Origin: CAYORM01 sp964406375
GTDB lineage: Bacteria; Pseudomonadota; Alphaproteobacteria; DSM-16000; Inquilinaceae
Length of the DNA stretch: 64,000 bases
Assembly (NCBI GenBank): GCA_964406375.1
Contig: CAYORM010000010.1
Coordinates: forward strand, 1 to 64,000
Direction of reading: 5' to 3'
Shown here: in pieces, positions 43,401 to 51,846 of the stretch
Position numbering within the stretch: position 1 is the first letter of the stretch
Layout of the letters: each line of letters starts with the position of its first letter
Program-made: the position numbers and the translations under genes
Notes under the pieces: model-generated
The model's database searches: none
Told to the model about the DNA's origin: nothing
The model's input: only the letters and a program-made list of their open reading frames with translations

Positions 43401-43443
43401 CCCACGACGCTTCGAGAAGTGGCAGTTGCCTGTTCATTCCCAT
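40432..43443 (-). CDS. glnE: Bifunctional glutamine synthetase adenylyltransferase/deadenylase
   Basis: 1003 residues from ATG 43443 (GGGGA 6 nt upstream); starts further upstream are open but unlikely. Two nucleotidyltransferase domains are visible: the N-terminal deadenylase with GMGKLGARELNYSSDIDLI (about residues 185-205) and the C-terminal adenylylase with GMGRLAGRELSVRSDLDLVM (about 700-720). Each is followed by a GlnD-PII-uridylyltransferase-like helical domain. The enzyme tunes glutamine synthetase to nitrogen status through PII. Divergent from the AsmA-like gene with 74 bp between. Confidence 0.96.
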   Translation of the reverse strand: MGMNRQLPLLEASWAAPADAAAARVGLERWRERARELEPALGDRMRSLADDTAGTAMLAMLFGGSPFLSSTALREPALILDLVDRGPDAVFGTILADLERETASEDDRTRLMAALRRAKRRTALSVALADIASAWDLPRVTDALTTLADRSVDAALAHLLRRDVARGRLRATAARPEGSGLVILGMGKLGARELNYSSDIDLIILYDPECGVVDPAEAGTVWVRITRDLVALLEERTADGYVFRVDLRLRPDAGATPPAIAIPAAEAYYTSVAQNWERSAMIKARPIAGDRAAGEAFLSFLSPFIWRRSLDFAAIRDIRAIKRQIHDYRGHDTVAGGTSVEGRDIKLSRGGIREIEFFVQTHQLIWGGRDPTLRVRGTVAGLEALVAAGLVEAATAERLADAYAVLRRIEHRLQMIDDRQTHALPADPEGVERFARFMGLADGAALSRLVRETTATVERCTAPLLTEEAETAEEARRLSFAGVDEPPETIAALEAMGYRRPADIVAIVRGWLAGRHRALHSERARSLLDQMLTPLLEAFGRGTDPDGAIARFDRLLAGLPAGVQLFSLFRANPGLFDLVAEILSVGGRFASHLAASPRQLDAVLGGDFFAPLPGRDVLAETLRPRLAATTDYEDALDLLRRWTNDQRFRAGVHLLRALDDADTCSRFLSEVADLGLASALDAAEAAFAARHGGFGERRFLILGMGRLAGRELSVRSDLDLVMIYDDLPPDLVSDGPKPLPAPTYFVRLTQRVVAAVTARTAEGALYEVDMRLRPSGNAGPVAISLDAFGRYQATQAWTWEHMALTRARVVAGPAALAARVEDTIRRVLTTPRDADALRADVVAMRRRIADQHPGDGPWDLKYVRGGLVDIEFLAQYLQLREAARVPSVLNPNTRAALAGLSEAGVLAAADHTALAEAHRLFQAVQSFLRLTTDGPGDLDGASPALLRALGRILAVATGEAALAEAEDPRPRAAAILAERQAGVLAVWHRLLEPGPLAGAPGTG

Positions 43444-43517
43444 AGGATTCCCCGTGGCGGGCGCCATCGTGGCATCTCCGCTAGCCGAGACAAAGCGGCG
43501 GAGGTAACCGAGGGCCG

Positions 43518-46500
43518 ATGCGGCGGATCGCGATACTGGCCTTCGAGGTGCTGGGGCTCGTTCTCGCGGGCATCGCGCTCGCCATCGTTCTGCTGGCATG
43601 GCGGCTCTCGACCGGCCCGCTCGAGATCGATTTCGCCGCGCCGCTGATCGAGGAGGCCCTGGCCGACCAGCCGGTTCGCATCGAGATCGGCTCGACCGCG
43701 CTGTCCTGGGGCGGGTTCTCGCGCCCTTTCACCATCGTTGGCCGTGACGTGCGGATTCGGACGAAGGCGGGCGAGCCGATCGCCGCGATCCCGGAGATTT
43801 CGGCCGATCTTAGTCTGCCGCGGCTGCTGCGCGGCATCATCCAGCCCTCGCGGGTCGACCTGATCCGGCCGCGCCTGCGGGTCATCCGGCTGGAAAGCGG
43901 CGATTTCTCGCTGGATGTCGCCGATGTCGCGGACGCGGTGGGGCCAGCGATGGAGGACACGGCCCCGGCGCCGCTGGAGGAGGCGATCGAGGAGGATCCC
44001 GGCCTGCGCGCCGCGACCGCTGAGGCCGATGCGATTGATCCCTTGGAGGCGATGCTCGCCGCCCTCGATCAACCGCCCTCCGACAACGATTCGCCGCTCG
44101 CCGCGCTGCGCGAGGTGAACATCGTCGATGCCCGCGTCGTCCTCGCTGACCATGTGCTCGACCGCCGCTGGGTGGCGCCCTATGCGACGATCTCGCTGAG
44201 CCGCACCCTGTCCGGCGTGCAGGGAGAGGCGGCGATCGATGTCGATCTCGGCTCCCGAGTCGCACGATTGGCGGCAGAGACCCGTTATTTCCGCGCGACA
44301 CGCCAAGCGGAGATCTCGGTTGGTTTCTCGGACATCGTCCCGGCGGAGCTGACGCGCGTATCCTCGGTCCTGGCGCCGCTGGACGCGATCCGCAGCCCGG
44401 TCGCCGGACGGATCGACGTCGCCTTCGCCGATGGCTTCGTGCCGCGGCATGCGCGGTTCAGCCTGCACGCCAATGCGACGCTGCTGCATCTCCAGCCGCT
44501 GTGGCCGGCGCCCTTCACGGCCGGCCGGACGGTCGTAGAGGGGGAAGTGGATCTCGCCCGCTCACGCCTCGTCCTCGACAATGTCGCAATCGATTTCGGC
44601 GGGCCGGTGCTGTCGCTCTATGCCCAGCTCGACGAACAGGACGGTGGTCTTGAAGCCTTCGTGGCAGGCGGCCTGTCCGACCTGCCGGTCGACCTGATCG
44701 CGACCGTCTGGCCGCCGGGTCTGACGGCGGGAGGCCGCGACTGGATCGTCCAGAACATGCGCCATGGCGAGATTGAGAGCTTCGACATCGGCGTCCAGCT
44801 CCGTGCGCCGGCCGATGATCTGGATGCGACCGAACTCGTCACCATGAACGGCGCCATCACCGCGCATGGCCTGACCCTGACCTATCTCGAGGGGCTGCCG
44901 GTGATCACCGGCGCCGACGCCGTCGCCCGCTTCGACGAGCGGGGAATGTATATCGATGTCATGGGTGGCGGCGTGCGGGGTCTGTCGATCCTGCCATCGA
45001 CGGTCGAGATCACCGGCTTCGACGAGCCCGACCAGCTGATCGACATCCAGGTGGCGTTGGCGGGGCCGGTGCGCGACACGCTCGAGATCATCGACAGTGA
45101 ACCGCTCGGCCTGGCCTCCCGAGTCGGTATCGACCCGGCCCGCACGGCCGGCGAGGCCGGAATGCGGCTGAACTTCGCTTTCCCGCTGCTCGACGATCTG
45201 CCGATCGAGGCAGTCGGCTATTCCGGCCGTGCCAATATCGAGGCGCTGGCGATCAGCGATGTGGCGGCGGGATTCGACCTGACCGATGGGACCGGCAGCC
45301 TGACCTTCGATGCGAGCGGCCTTGAGGCGGAAGGGACGGCTCGTCTCGACGGCGTGCCGGCGACGCTGCGTTGGACCGAGGGTTTCGAAGCCGGTGGCGA
45401 GACGCGGCTGTCGGCGCAGGCGATGCTGACGGAAGAGGCGCGGCGGGTGCTCGGTCTCGGTGACCTTCCCGGCCTTCAGGGCACCGTCGGGCTGCAGGCG
45501 GACTATGTGTCGAGGCGCGGCGCCGCCGGTCGTCTCGACGCGACGCTCGATCTGACCGATGCGGCGGTGACGCTGCCGGTCGTCGCCTGGAGCAAGGTGC
45601 GCGGCGAGCCGGCGCAGGCGACGGTGTCGGCGGCCCTGTCGGGCCGCACGCTGAGCCGCCTCGACCGCTTCACCCTGACCGGCGCAGGGATCGAGGCGCG
45701 CGGATCGCTCGCGCTCGATGCCGCGGGTGGCCTCTCCAGCCTCGTCCTCGATCGACTCGCCTTCGGTGACCAGGATATCGCGGCCAACGTGTCCGTGGCC
45801 GCCGACGGGGCGATGGAGGTGACGCTCCGCGGCTCGCGTCTCGACCTCTCCGCACTGTTCGAGGACGAGGGCGACGCCGCACCCGACGAGGCGGATACAG
45901 GACCGCAGCTCCGCGTCGCCCTCGACATCGGAACGCTGATCCTCGCCGACGCCGCGCCGCTCGGCGCGGTCCGGGGCTCGCTGCTCGGGCGGCCGGGCGA
46001 CTGGCGGTCGATCGATCTCGTCGCCGTCCCGCCCGGAGGCGGTAGCGTGACGCTGCGCCTGACGCCCGACGGTGCACGGCAACGGCTGACGCTGCGGTCG
46101 GACAATGCGGGCGGGGTCCTGCGCGCCCTCGATGTGACGGATACGGTGCGCGGCGGCGCGCTGGCGGTGGACGGGGTTACCGCGAACGGCACGATCGGGC
46201 CGATCGACGGCACCATGGTGATGACGGATTTCGTCCTGCGCGACGTGCCGGCCGTCGCCCGGCTGCTGCAGCTCACCTCGCCGATCGGCATCATCGAAGC
46301 GTTCCGCCAGAGCGGGCTGCGGTTCAGCCGCCTTGAATCCGGCATCACCTATCGCGGCCGGCCGCAGGAGGTGGTGCTGCGTGACGGCGTCGCATCCGGG
46401 GCCGATCTCGGCCTGACCTTTGACGGCCGCATCGAGATCGATGCCGAGCGGCTCGACCTCGCCGGCACGCTGGCGCCGATGAACGCGATCAACAGCATCG

Positions 46501-46682
46501 TCGGCGCCATCCCCCTGATCGGCGACATCCTCACGGGCGGCAACAGTGGCGGGTTGATCGCCTTCACCTATGCCGTCACCGGCAGCTTCGGTGATCCGAC
46601 GGTCAGCGTGAACCCGCTGTCGGTCCTGGCGCCGGGCATCGTGCGGCGCCTTCTCTTCGAACGGACGCCGAGCAGCGGTTGA
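43518..46682 (+). CDS. AsmA-family / DUF3971 (YhdP-like) envelope protein
   Basis: 1054 residues. One N-terminal membrane helix (about 6-28) anchors a very long periplasmic region of beta-strand repeats. DUF3971-like sequence near residues 270-420 includes DLPVDLIATVWPPGLTAGGRDWI, and the AsmA_2 end has PIGIIEAFRQSGLRFSRLE, LDLAGTLAPMNAINSIVGAIPLIGDIL and GGLIAFTYAVTGSF. Members of this group (TamB, YhdP, YdbH) are bridge-like proteins that move phospholipids from inner to outer membrane. It is divergent from glnE and ends at a hairpin shared with the convergent TPR gene. An acidic insert lies at residues 150-200. Confidence 0.87.
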   Translation: MRRIAILAFEVLGLVLAGIALAIVLLAWRLSTGPLEIDFAAPLIEEALADQPVRIEIGSTALSWGGFSRPFTIVGRDVRIRTKAGEPIAAIPEISADLSLPRLLRGIIQPSRVDLIRPRLRVIRLESGDFSLDVADVADAVGPAMEDTAPAPLEEAIEEDPGLRAATAEADAIDPLEAMLAALDQPPSDNDSPLAALREVNIVDARVVLADHVLDRRWVAPYATISLSRTLSGVQGEAAIDVDLGSRVARLAAETRYFRATRQAEISVGFSDIVPAELTRVSSVLAPLDAIRSPVAGRIDVAFADGFVPRHARFSLHANATLLHLQPLWPAPFTAGRTVVEGEVDLARSRLVLDNVAIDFGGPVLSLYAQLDEQDGGLEAFVAGGLSDLPVDLIATVWPPGLTAGGRDWIVQNMRHGEIESFDIGVQLRAPADDLDATELVTMNGAITAHGLTLTYLEGLPVITGADAVARFDERGMYIDVMGGGVRGLSILPSTVEITGFDEPDQLIDIQVALAGPVRDTLEIIDSEPLGLASRVGIDPARTAGEAGMRLNFAFPLLDDLPIEAVGYSGRANIEALAISDVAAGFDLTDGTGSLTFDASGLEAEGTARLDGVPATLRWTEGFEAGGETRLSAQAMLTEEARRVLGLGDLPGLQGTVGLQADYVSRRGAAGRLDATLDLTDAAVTLPVVAWSKVRGEPAQATVSAALSGRTLSRLDRFTLTGAGIEARGSLALDAAGGLSSLVLDRLAFGDQDIAANVSVAADGAMEVTLRGSRLDLSALFEDEGDAAPDEADTGPQLRVALDIGTLILADAAPLGAVRGSLLGRPGDWRSIDLVAVPPGGGSVTLRLTPDGARQRLTLRSDNAGGVLRALDVTDTVRGGALAVDGVTANGTIGPIDGTMVMTDFVLRDVPAVARLLQLTSPIGIIEAFRQSGLRFSRLESGITYRGRPQEVVLRDGVASGADLGLTFDGRIEIDAERLDLAGTLAPMNAINSIVGAIPLIGDILTGGNSGGLIAFTYAVTGSFGDPTVSVNPLSVLAPGIVRRLLFERTPSSG

Positions 46683-46687
46683 GAACG

Positions 46688-46705
46688 GCTCTTCTGCTGA
46701 AGAGC
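46688..46705. terminator. Hairpin between convergent AsmA-like and TPR genes
   Basis: GCTCTTC (46688-46694) pairs perfectly with GAAGAGC (46699-46705) around the loop TGCT. It fills the 22-bp gap between the two stop codons and touches the TPR gene stop. It could serve both strands. A clear T-run is absent. Confidence 0.55.
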
Positions 46706-47934
46706 TACTCCGTCGTGCCGATCAGCGTCTGCCGCACGTCGCGATAGGTGTCGTTGCCGGGATCGAGATCGATCGCCGCCTCATACTGCACCAGGGCGGC
46801 GTCGACCTGGCCGAGCTGGATGTAGAGATCGCCCAGCCGGTCGCGAAGCTGCGCATTATCCGGCGAGAGCGTGACCGCTGCCACATACTGATAGGCGGCG
46901 CCGACGATATCGCCCTCGCGCTCGAGCGATTCCGCCCAGCGGATACGGGTCTGCAGATCGTTCGGCTGCAGCGTCACCGCCTCCGCGAAATGTCTGTTCG
47001 CTGCCCCGAAATCCCCGAGAACCGCATAGATGATCGCGAGATTAGTATGGGCGTAGGCGAAGCCGGGCTCCCGCCTCAGAGCCGCCCTAAAGGCGTTGAT
47101 CGCCTCCCGGTACGAGGCTTCCTGCGCTTCGAAGCCGGCCTCGGTCGCCAGCTCGGCCTGGCGCATGAAGGTGCGGCCCCGCAGGCCGTAGGCCAGGTAA
47201 TGCTCCTCCAGCGGCCGCGTCGCGAGGATGCGGTCCGCGGCGAGCAGCGCCCGCGGGAAGCGCAGGTGACCTTCGGCCTCCTCGATCCGGCGAAGATAGA
47301 GGCCGACGAGATAGGGGTTGATCTCCTCGAGGACGCCGAGGGCGGCGGCGCGCAGGATCTGGTCCATCTCGGCGGCCGTCCCGCGCTCCTGGACGATGTG
47401 GATGCCCGGATGGTCGCTCGCATCATCATAGACGCGGACGGTCAAGAGGACCTCGCCCTCCTGCCGCGTCACCTCTCCTGAGAGGTAGTAGGGCATCAGC
47501 CCGAGCGCGAGCCGGGCGCCGTCGGCCAGCGTGTCGAGCTCGAAATAGTTCTGCAGCGACGATACCGACCGCTCGAGTGTGGTCGGATGCAGGTCCAGCG
47601 CCGTGAGCTCCGAGCCTGCCGTCTCGATCACCCGGTCGAGATGGTCGTGCAGGCGATGCTGGACGACCTCGCCGGACCAGCCATCCCATTCCAGCGCCGG
47701 CGGGACATGGAACTCGCCGATGGTGATGTCGTCGACCGTCAGCAGGCCGGCCGACAGAAGGCCGCCCAGTGCGAGCACCGACAGGCTGATGGCACCGAAT
47801 TCGAACACCGCGACCTCCTCCGACGTCGGGGATCCGCCGGCCGCAGGATAGCCGGTCTGCGATGGGATGTCCCCTTCCGCGAGGAGAACGCGCCAGAGCT
47901 TTGCGCGTTTCACCGCCGACAGTGGCTTGCGCAT
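46705..47934 (-). CDS. Membrane-anchored TPR protein
   Basis: 409 residues from ATG 47934 (MRKPLSAVKRAK); a TTG start at 48027 would add 31 residues and cannot be excluded, since no good Shine-Dalgarno precedes either. One membrane helix (about 45-65, FGAISLSVLALGGLLSAGLL) follows a basic N-terminus. A middle domain of unknown fold precedes at least four tetratricopeptide repeats in the C-terminal 170 residues (AFRAALRREPGFAYAHTNLAIIYAVLGDFGAA, split motif; VALQPND-type turns; LYIQLGQVDAALVQYEAAIDLDPGN). It is likely a scaffold; partner unknown. Confidence 0.75.
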   Translation of the reverse strand: MRKPLSAVKRAKLWRVLLAEGDIPSQTGYPAAGGSPTSEEVAVFEFGAISLSVLALGGLLSAGLLTVDDITIGEFHVPPALEWDGWSGEVVQHRLHDHLDRVIETAGSELTALDLHPTTLERSVSSLQNYFELDTLADGARLALGLMPYYLSGEVTRQEGEVLLTVRVYDDASDHPGIHIVQERGTAAEMDQILRAAALGVLEEINPYLVGLYLRRIEEAEGHLRFPRALLAADRILATRPLEEHYLAYGLRGRTFMRQAELATEAGFEAQEASYREAINAFRAALRREPGFAYAHTNLAIIYAVLGDFGAANRHFAEAVTLQPNDLQTRIRWAESLEREGDIVGAAYQYVAAVTLSPDNAQLRDRLGDLYIQLGQVDAALVQYEAAIDLDPGNDTYRDVRQTLIGTTE

Positions 47935-48260
47935 GTTCGCTATTGACGTCGAAGTCGCGTTGAAAGAGAATCCGATTGTCCATGAAGACCGCGGTGATTT
48001 GACTCGCAGCTTGCGCCGCGTCACCAAACGCTAAAGCGCCAGGCGTGCCCGGCACGCCCGGCGGTCGAAAGGCCGAACCGTGATGCCTGATCGTCCCGTC
48101 CCCGTGTCGTTCCGTTCGTCGCGGCGTCATACCGGCGGCCTCTGCCTCCGCATGTGCCGGCGCTGTTGACGCTGCATGCGCTGACAGCCGCGCCACGCGG
48201 ACTAGCCTCTCGCTTCGGACCATCGGAACGGCCGCCGTGGGCGGCCCGGACAGGCAGATC
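47935..48260. other. Intergenic control region of TPR and small conserved genes
   Basis: A 326-bp stretch without a gene I can support. Positions 47935-48000 are distinctly A+T-rich for this genome (TATTGACG, GTTGAAAGAGAATCC) and probably contain the divergent promoters. The rest is ordinary GC-rich sequence in which short frames on both strands lack ribosome-binding sites or protein-like composition. Confidence 0.4.
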
Positions 48261-48536
48261 ATGACCAATCGCAATGACGCCGGCGGCATCGCGCCCCGCT
48301 CGCTCCAGCATCACGCTCGCGCGCCCGAACCCGCCGCTCCCAACGCCTTCGTGATCGACACGGACGAGACGATCGCCGGCATCGTGGTGACGGTGGGGCG
48401 CGGCTATCGCTTCTTCTCCTCCGGCCGGCCGTTCGACGCGCTGGAGGGGCGGATCTTCCGTGACCCGGCCGCGGCACAATCCGCCGCCCGCCGCCTGGAG
48501 ACCGAAAGGCGGCGGCGGGCGCTGCGGGTGGTCTGA
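48261..48536 (+). CDS. Small conserved hypothetical protein
   Basis: 91 residues from ATG 48261; an in-frame start at 48237 is possible. After a variable N-terminal 35 residues comes FVIDTDETIAGIVVTVGRGYRFFSSGRPFDALEGRIF and a basic helix AAAQSAARRLETERRRR. Short proteins with this YRFFSS...F..LEG pattern occur widely in alphaproteobacteria without known function, as far as I recall. Soluble, no signal or membrane segment. It ends 12 bp from the convergent aldo-keto reductase stop. Confidence 0.7.
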   Translation: MTNRNDAGGIAPRSLQHHARAPEPAAPNAFVIDTDETIAGIVVTVGRGYRFFSSGRPFDALEGRIFRDPAAAQSAARRLETERRRRALRVV

Positions 48537-48548
48537 GCGCGGCTGGCC

Positions 48549-49589
48549 TCAGCCCGCCGACGCGGTCGAGGAGCGCCGCCAGAGATCGATGCCGCCATCG
48601 GTCGCCCAGCGATCGATCTCCGCCAGCTCCTCGGCCGTGAACGGCGCCGCCTTCACGGCGTCGAGGCTCTCATCGAGCTGCTCTACCGTGCGCGCACCGA
48701 TCAGTGCCGAGGTGACGCGCGGATCGCGCAGCACCCAGGCGATCGCCATCTGGGCGAGGCTCTGGCCCCGTCGCTTGGCGATCGCGTCGAGGGCGCGGAT
48801 ACGCTCGACATTCTCGGGCGTGATCATGCCGTCGCGCAGCGAGCCGCCCTTCGCGGCGCGCGAGGCGGCGGGGACACCGCCGAGATACTTCGTCGTCAGC
48901 ATGCCCTGGGCGAGCGGCGAGAAGGCGATGCAGCCGATCCCTAGCGCCTCGAGCGTGTCGAGCAGACCGTCCTCGATCCAACGGTTGAGCATCGAATAGG
49001 AGGGCTGGTGGATGAGGCAGGGTGTGCCGAGCTCGTGAAGGATCGCGGCCGCCCGCCGCGTCATCTCGGGCGAATAGGACGAGATGCCGACATAGAGCGC
49101 CTTGCCCTGGCGGACCGCCCGATCGAGTGCACCCATCGTCTCCTCGAGAGGCGTCGAGGGATCGACCCGGTGGGAGTAGAAGATATCGACATAGTCGAGC
49201 CCCATCCGCCTGAGGCTCTGGTCGAGCGACGCGGTGAGGTACTTCCGCGAACCGCCGCTCCCATAGGGGCCGGGCCACATGTCGTAGCCGGCCTTGGTCG
49301 AGATCACGAGTTCGTCGCGATAGGGCCGGAAGTCGAGCGCCATCCAGCGACCGAAGTTCTCCTCTGCCGAGCCATAGGGCGGCCCGTAATTGTTGGCGAG
49401 GTCGAAATGGGTGACGCCGCGGTCGAAGGCGCGGCGGAGGATGGCGCGCCCGGTCTCGAACACGTCCGCACCACCGAAATTCTGCCACAGCCCGAGCGAG
49501 ATCGGCGGCAGGTCGAGGCCGGAACGGCCGCAGCGCCTGAAGGTCACGGCATCGTAGCGGGATGCATCGGCGGTCCAGGGGTGCTGCAT
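48549..49589 (-). CDS. Aldo/keto reductase (YghZ/GpR-like)
   Basis: 346 residues from ATG 49589 with GGAGGATT just upstream; the frame continues upstream but without RBS. The catalytic tetrad can be followed: Asp in FDLANNYG, Tyr within NNYGPPYGSAE, Lys in ISTKAGYDMWPGPYG and His in YSHRVDPSTPLEETM. The sequence DMWPGPYGSGGSRKYL is typical of the L-glyceraldehyde-3-phosphate reductase YghZ group. It is probably an NADPH-dependent reductase of aldehydes such as methylglyoxal. It is divergent from the FAD oxidoreductase gene. Confidence 0.92.
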   Translation of the reverse strand: MQHPWTADASRYDAVTFRRCGRSGLDLPPISLGLWQNFGGADVFETGRAILRRAFDRGVTHFDLANNYGPPYGSAEENFGRWMALDFRPYRDELVISTKAGYDMWPGPYGSGGSRKYLTASLDQSLRRMGLDYVDIFYSHRVDPSTPLEETMGALDRAVRQGKALYVGISSYSPEMTRRAAAILHELGTPCLIHQPSYSMLNRWIEDGLLDTLEALGIGCIAFSPLAQGMLTTKYLGGVPAASRAAKGGSLRDGMITPENVERIRALDAIAKRRGQSLAQMAIAWVLRDPRVTSALIGARTVEQLDESLDAVKAAPFTAEELAEIDRWATDGGIDLWRRSSTASAG

Positions 49590-49738
49590 GGAATCCTCCG
49601 TCTGTCGGGCCGCTGCCATCTCGCGCCGCGCTTCGAAGGGGGTCAAGGTCGCGGCCGGCGGATCGGCCATGCGTCGCGGAACCGGGGCGAGATCGTCTCG
49701 CCATTGACCGCGGCGGGTGGCGGCCGCAGCCTCGGTCC

Positions 49739-51079
49739 ATGCTGTTTCACGCCTCGCTCTACGATAGCGCGCGCCGGGCGCCGAGCTGGTGGGAGGCGTC
49801 GGCCGGCGAGCCGCTGCCGGACATGCCGCTCGCCGGCGATGCCGCCTGCGATGTCGCCGTGATCGGTGGCGGCTATACCGGCCTGTCGGCGGCCTATCAT
49901 CTGGCGCGCGATCATGGGATCGAGGTCCGGGTGCTCGAGGCCGGGCCGCTCGGCTGGGGCGCCTCCGGCCGCAATGGCGGCTTCTGCTGCATCGGCTCGG
50001 CGAAGCTGGCGCGCGGCCGGATGATCACGCGTTTCGGCGAGGCCGAGACGCTCCGTTTCGAGCGCGGCCAGATCGAGGCGGTGGAGCTGGTGGCGGCGCT
50101 GGCGGCGGAGGAGGGCATAGCCGTCGACCGCCAGGGTGAGGGGATCCTCGAGGTCGCGCATCGGCCCTCGCGGGTGGCCGGTTTCGAGGAGGAGGCGCGC
50201 TGGTGGCGCGAGCGTCACGGTCTGGCTGCCGCGGCTTGGTCGGCGGGTGAGACGGCGGCGCGCGCCTGCCGCGGGCCGGAGGTGCATGGCGGTCTGTTCC
50301 TGCCGGTGGGGTTCGGCCTCCACCCGCTGCGCTGGCATCGCGGCCTCGCCGCGGCGGCGCGGCGGCGCGGTGCGCAGATCCACGGGGCGAGCCGGGTTGT
50401 GGGCTGGAGCCGGGCTGGCGGCCTGCACCGTCTGTCGACGCAGGGCGGTACGCTCACCGCCCGGCGGGTGCTGGTCGCCACGAACGGCTATACCGATGAC
50501 GCGCTGCACCCGTATCTCGCCGGCACCTTCCTGCCCGCGCTGTCGAACATCCTCGTCACGCGGCCGCTGACCGATGCCGAACGCGCGGCACAGGGCTGGT
50601 TGACGGAGATGCCGGTCTCCGACAGCCGAACGCTGCTCGCCTATTTCCGCATGCTGCCCGACGGTCGCTTCCTGTTCGGCGCCCGTGGCGACACCTGGGG
50701 CTCGCCCGTGGCCGCGCGCCGGGTGCGGCGGGCGCTCGAGCGGCGGCTCGCCCGGACCTTTCCGGCGTGGAGCGGCATCGAGGCCACGCATTTCTGGAGT
50801 GGTCTTGTCTGCCTCTCGGCCAATCTGACGCCGATGCTCGGACGGGTACCCGATGAGCCGGAGACTTGGTATGCGCTTGCCTATCACGGCAATGGCGTTG
50901 CCGGCGCGAGCTGGGCCGGTCGCGCCGTCGCGGATGCGATCGCGGGGCGGCGGCGGGCGGAGAGCGTCGGCCCCTCCACCGTCATCACCCGGCCGCCGCG
51001 CCGTTTCCCGCTCCCCGCCTGGCGGCGGCGCTGGCTGCAGGCGGCCTATCTCTGGTATCGCGTCGCCGACGCGTTTTGA
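49739..51079 (+). CDS. FAD-dependent amine oxidase/dehydrogenase (DAO superfamily, PuuB-like)
   Basis: 446 residues from ATG 49739. The Rossmann motif DVAVIGGGYTGLSAAYHLA lies at residues 38-56, followed by GWGASGRNGGFCCIG, as in gamma-glutamylputrescine oxidase and related DAO enzymes. C-terminal FWSGLVCLSANLTPMLGRV and YHGNGVAGASWAGRAVAD close the FAD site. These enzymes oxidise secondary amines or amino acids. The next gene, 8 nt downstream, is a class I glutamine amidotransferase, which recalls the putrescine catabolic pair puuB/puuD, though the amidotransferase here is of a different family. Confidence 0.87.
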   Translation: MLFHASLYDSARRAPSWWEASAGEPLPDMPLAGDAACDVAVIGGGYTGLSAAYHLARDHGIEVRVLEAGPLGWGASGRNGGFCCIGSAKLARGRMITRFGEAETLRFERGQIEAVELVAALAAEEGIAVDRQGEGILEVAHRPSRVAGFEEEARWWRERHGLAAAAWSAGETAARACRGPEVHGGLFLPVGFGLHPLRWHRGLAAAARRRGAQIHGASRVVGWSRAGGLHRLSTQGGTLTARRVLVATNGYTDDALHPYLAGTFLPALSNILVTRPLTDAERAAQGWLTEMPVSDSRTLLAYFRMLPDGRFLFGARGDTWGSPVAARRVRRALERRLARTFPAWSGIEATHFWSGLVCLSANLTPMLGRVPDEPETWYALAYHGNGVAGASWAGRAVADAIAGRRRAESVGPSTVITRPPRRFPLPAWRRRWLQAAYLWYRVADAF

Positions 51080-51087
51080 GGAGTGTC

Positions 51088-51846
51088 ATGACCGTCTCCG
51101 CCGCTTCTCTGGCTCCCTTGCCGGTATTGACGCTGCAGAACCACGACCGCTCACCCTCCGGCCTCGTCGGTGAGGTCATCCGTGAAACTGGCGGCGAGGA
51201 GCATGTCGTCTTCCCTCACCGGGGCGAGACGGTGCCTGCGGATGCCGCCCGCTATGGCGGCCTGATCGTGTTGGGCGGTCCGCAATTCGCCGGAGATGAT
51301 GTCGCCCATCCCTATCTGCCGGCCGAGCTGCGGGCGATCCGCGCTTTTGCCGCGGCCAGGCGGCCGGTGCTGGGGATCTGCCTCGGCGCGCAGCTCGTCG
51401 CTCGCGCCTTCGGGGCCACGGTGCGGCGCCACCATACCCCGGAGATCGGCTTCACCCCGATCGAAGCGACCGAGGCCGGGACGGCGCATCTGCTGCTCGA
51501 CGGGCTGGTGCCGCTGCCACCGCTGATGCAGTGGCATTACGACACGTTCGATCTGCCCGTCGGCGCGCGCCTGCTGGCCACCAGCCCCGTCTGTCCGCAC
51601 CAGGCCTTTGCGCTCGGGGAGATGGTGATCGGGCTGCAGTTCCATCTGGAGGTCACGGCCGAGATCCTGCGCGACTGGGTGCAGGAGTTCGGACCGACGA
51701 CCCCGCCGCCGGTCTCGGCCTTCGTCGCTGGGGCCGAGGCCGAGATCGAAACCCATCTGCCGGCGGCGAGCCGCTTCACCCGGGCGCTGGCGCAGCGCTG
51801 GATGGCGCAGGTCGCGCAGGTTCAGCCGCTGGCCGTCCCGGCCTGA
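51088..51846 (+). CDS. Class I glutamine amidotransferase-like protein
   Basis: 252 residues from ATG 51088 with GAGGAG 5 nt upstream. Catalytic triad: Cys in LGICLGAQLVARA, His and Glu in QFHLEVTAE. The organisation is that of stand-alone GMP-synthase-like GATase1 proteins (YfeJ-type), which often hydrolyse gamma-glutamyl bonds of amines or metabolites. LIVLGGPQFAGDD marks the oxyanion strand. Its pairing with the DAO oxidase suggests the two act on the same gamma-glutamylated amine. The 3' end overlaps the convergent SufU-like gene by 25 bp. Confidence 0.87.
   Translation: MTVSAASLAPLPVLTLQNHDRSPSGLVGEVIRETGGEEHVVFPHRGETVPADAARYGGLIVLGGPQFAGDDVAHPYLPAELRAIRAFAAARRPVLGICLGAQLVARAFGATVRRHHTPEIGFTPIEATEAGTAHLLLDGLVPLPPLMQWHYDTFDLPVGARLLATSPVCPHQAFALGEMVIGLQFHLEVTAEILRDWVQEFGPTTPPPVSAFVAGAEAEIETHLPAASRFTRALAQRWMAQVAQVQPLAVPA

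Noticed and set aside
51088..51846. Subunit of GMP synthase (GuaA)
   Set aside because: Only the GATase domain is present; the ATP pyrophosphatase part of GuaA is absent and the partner gene is an amine oxidase.
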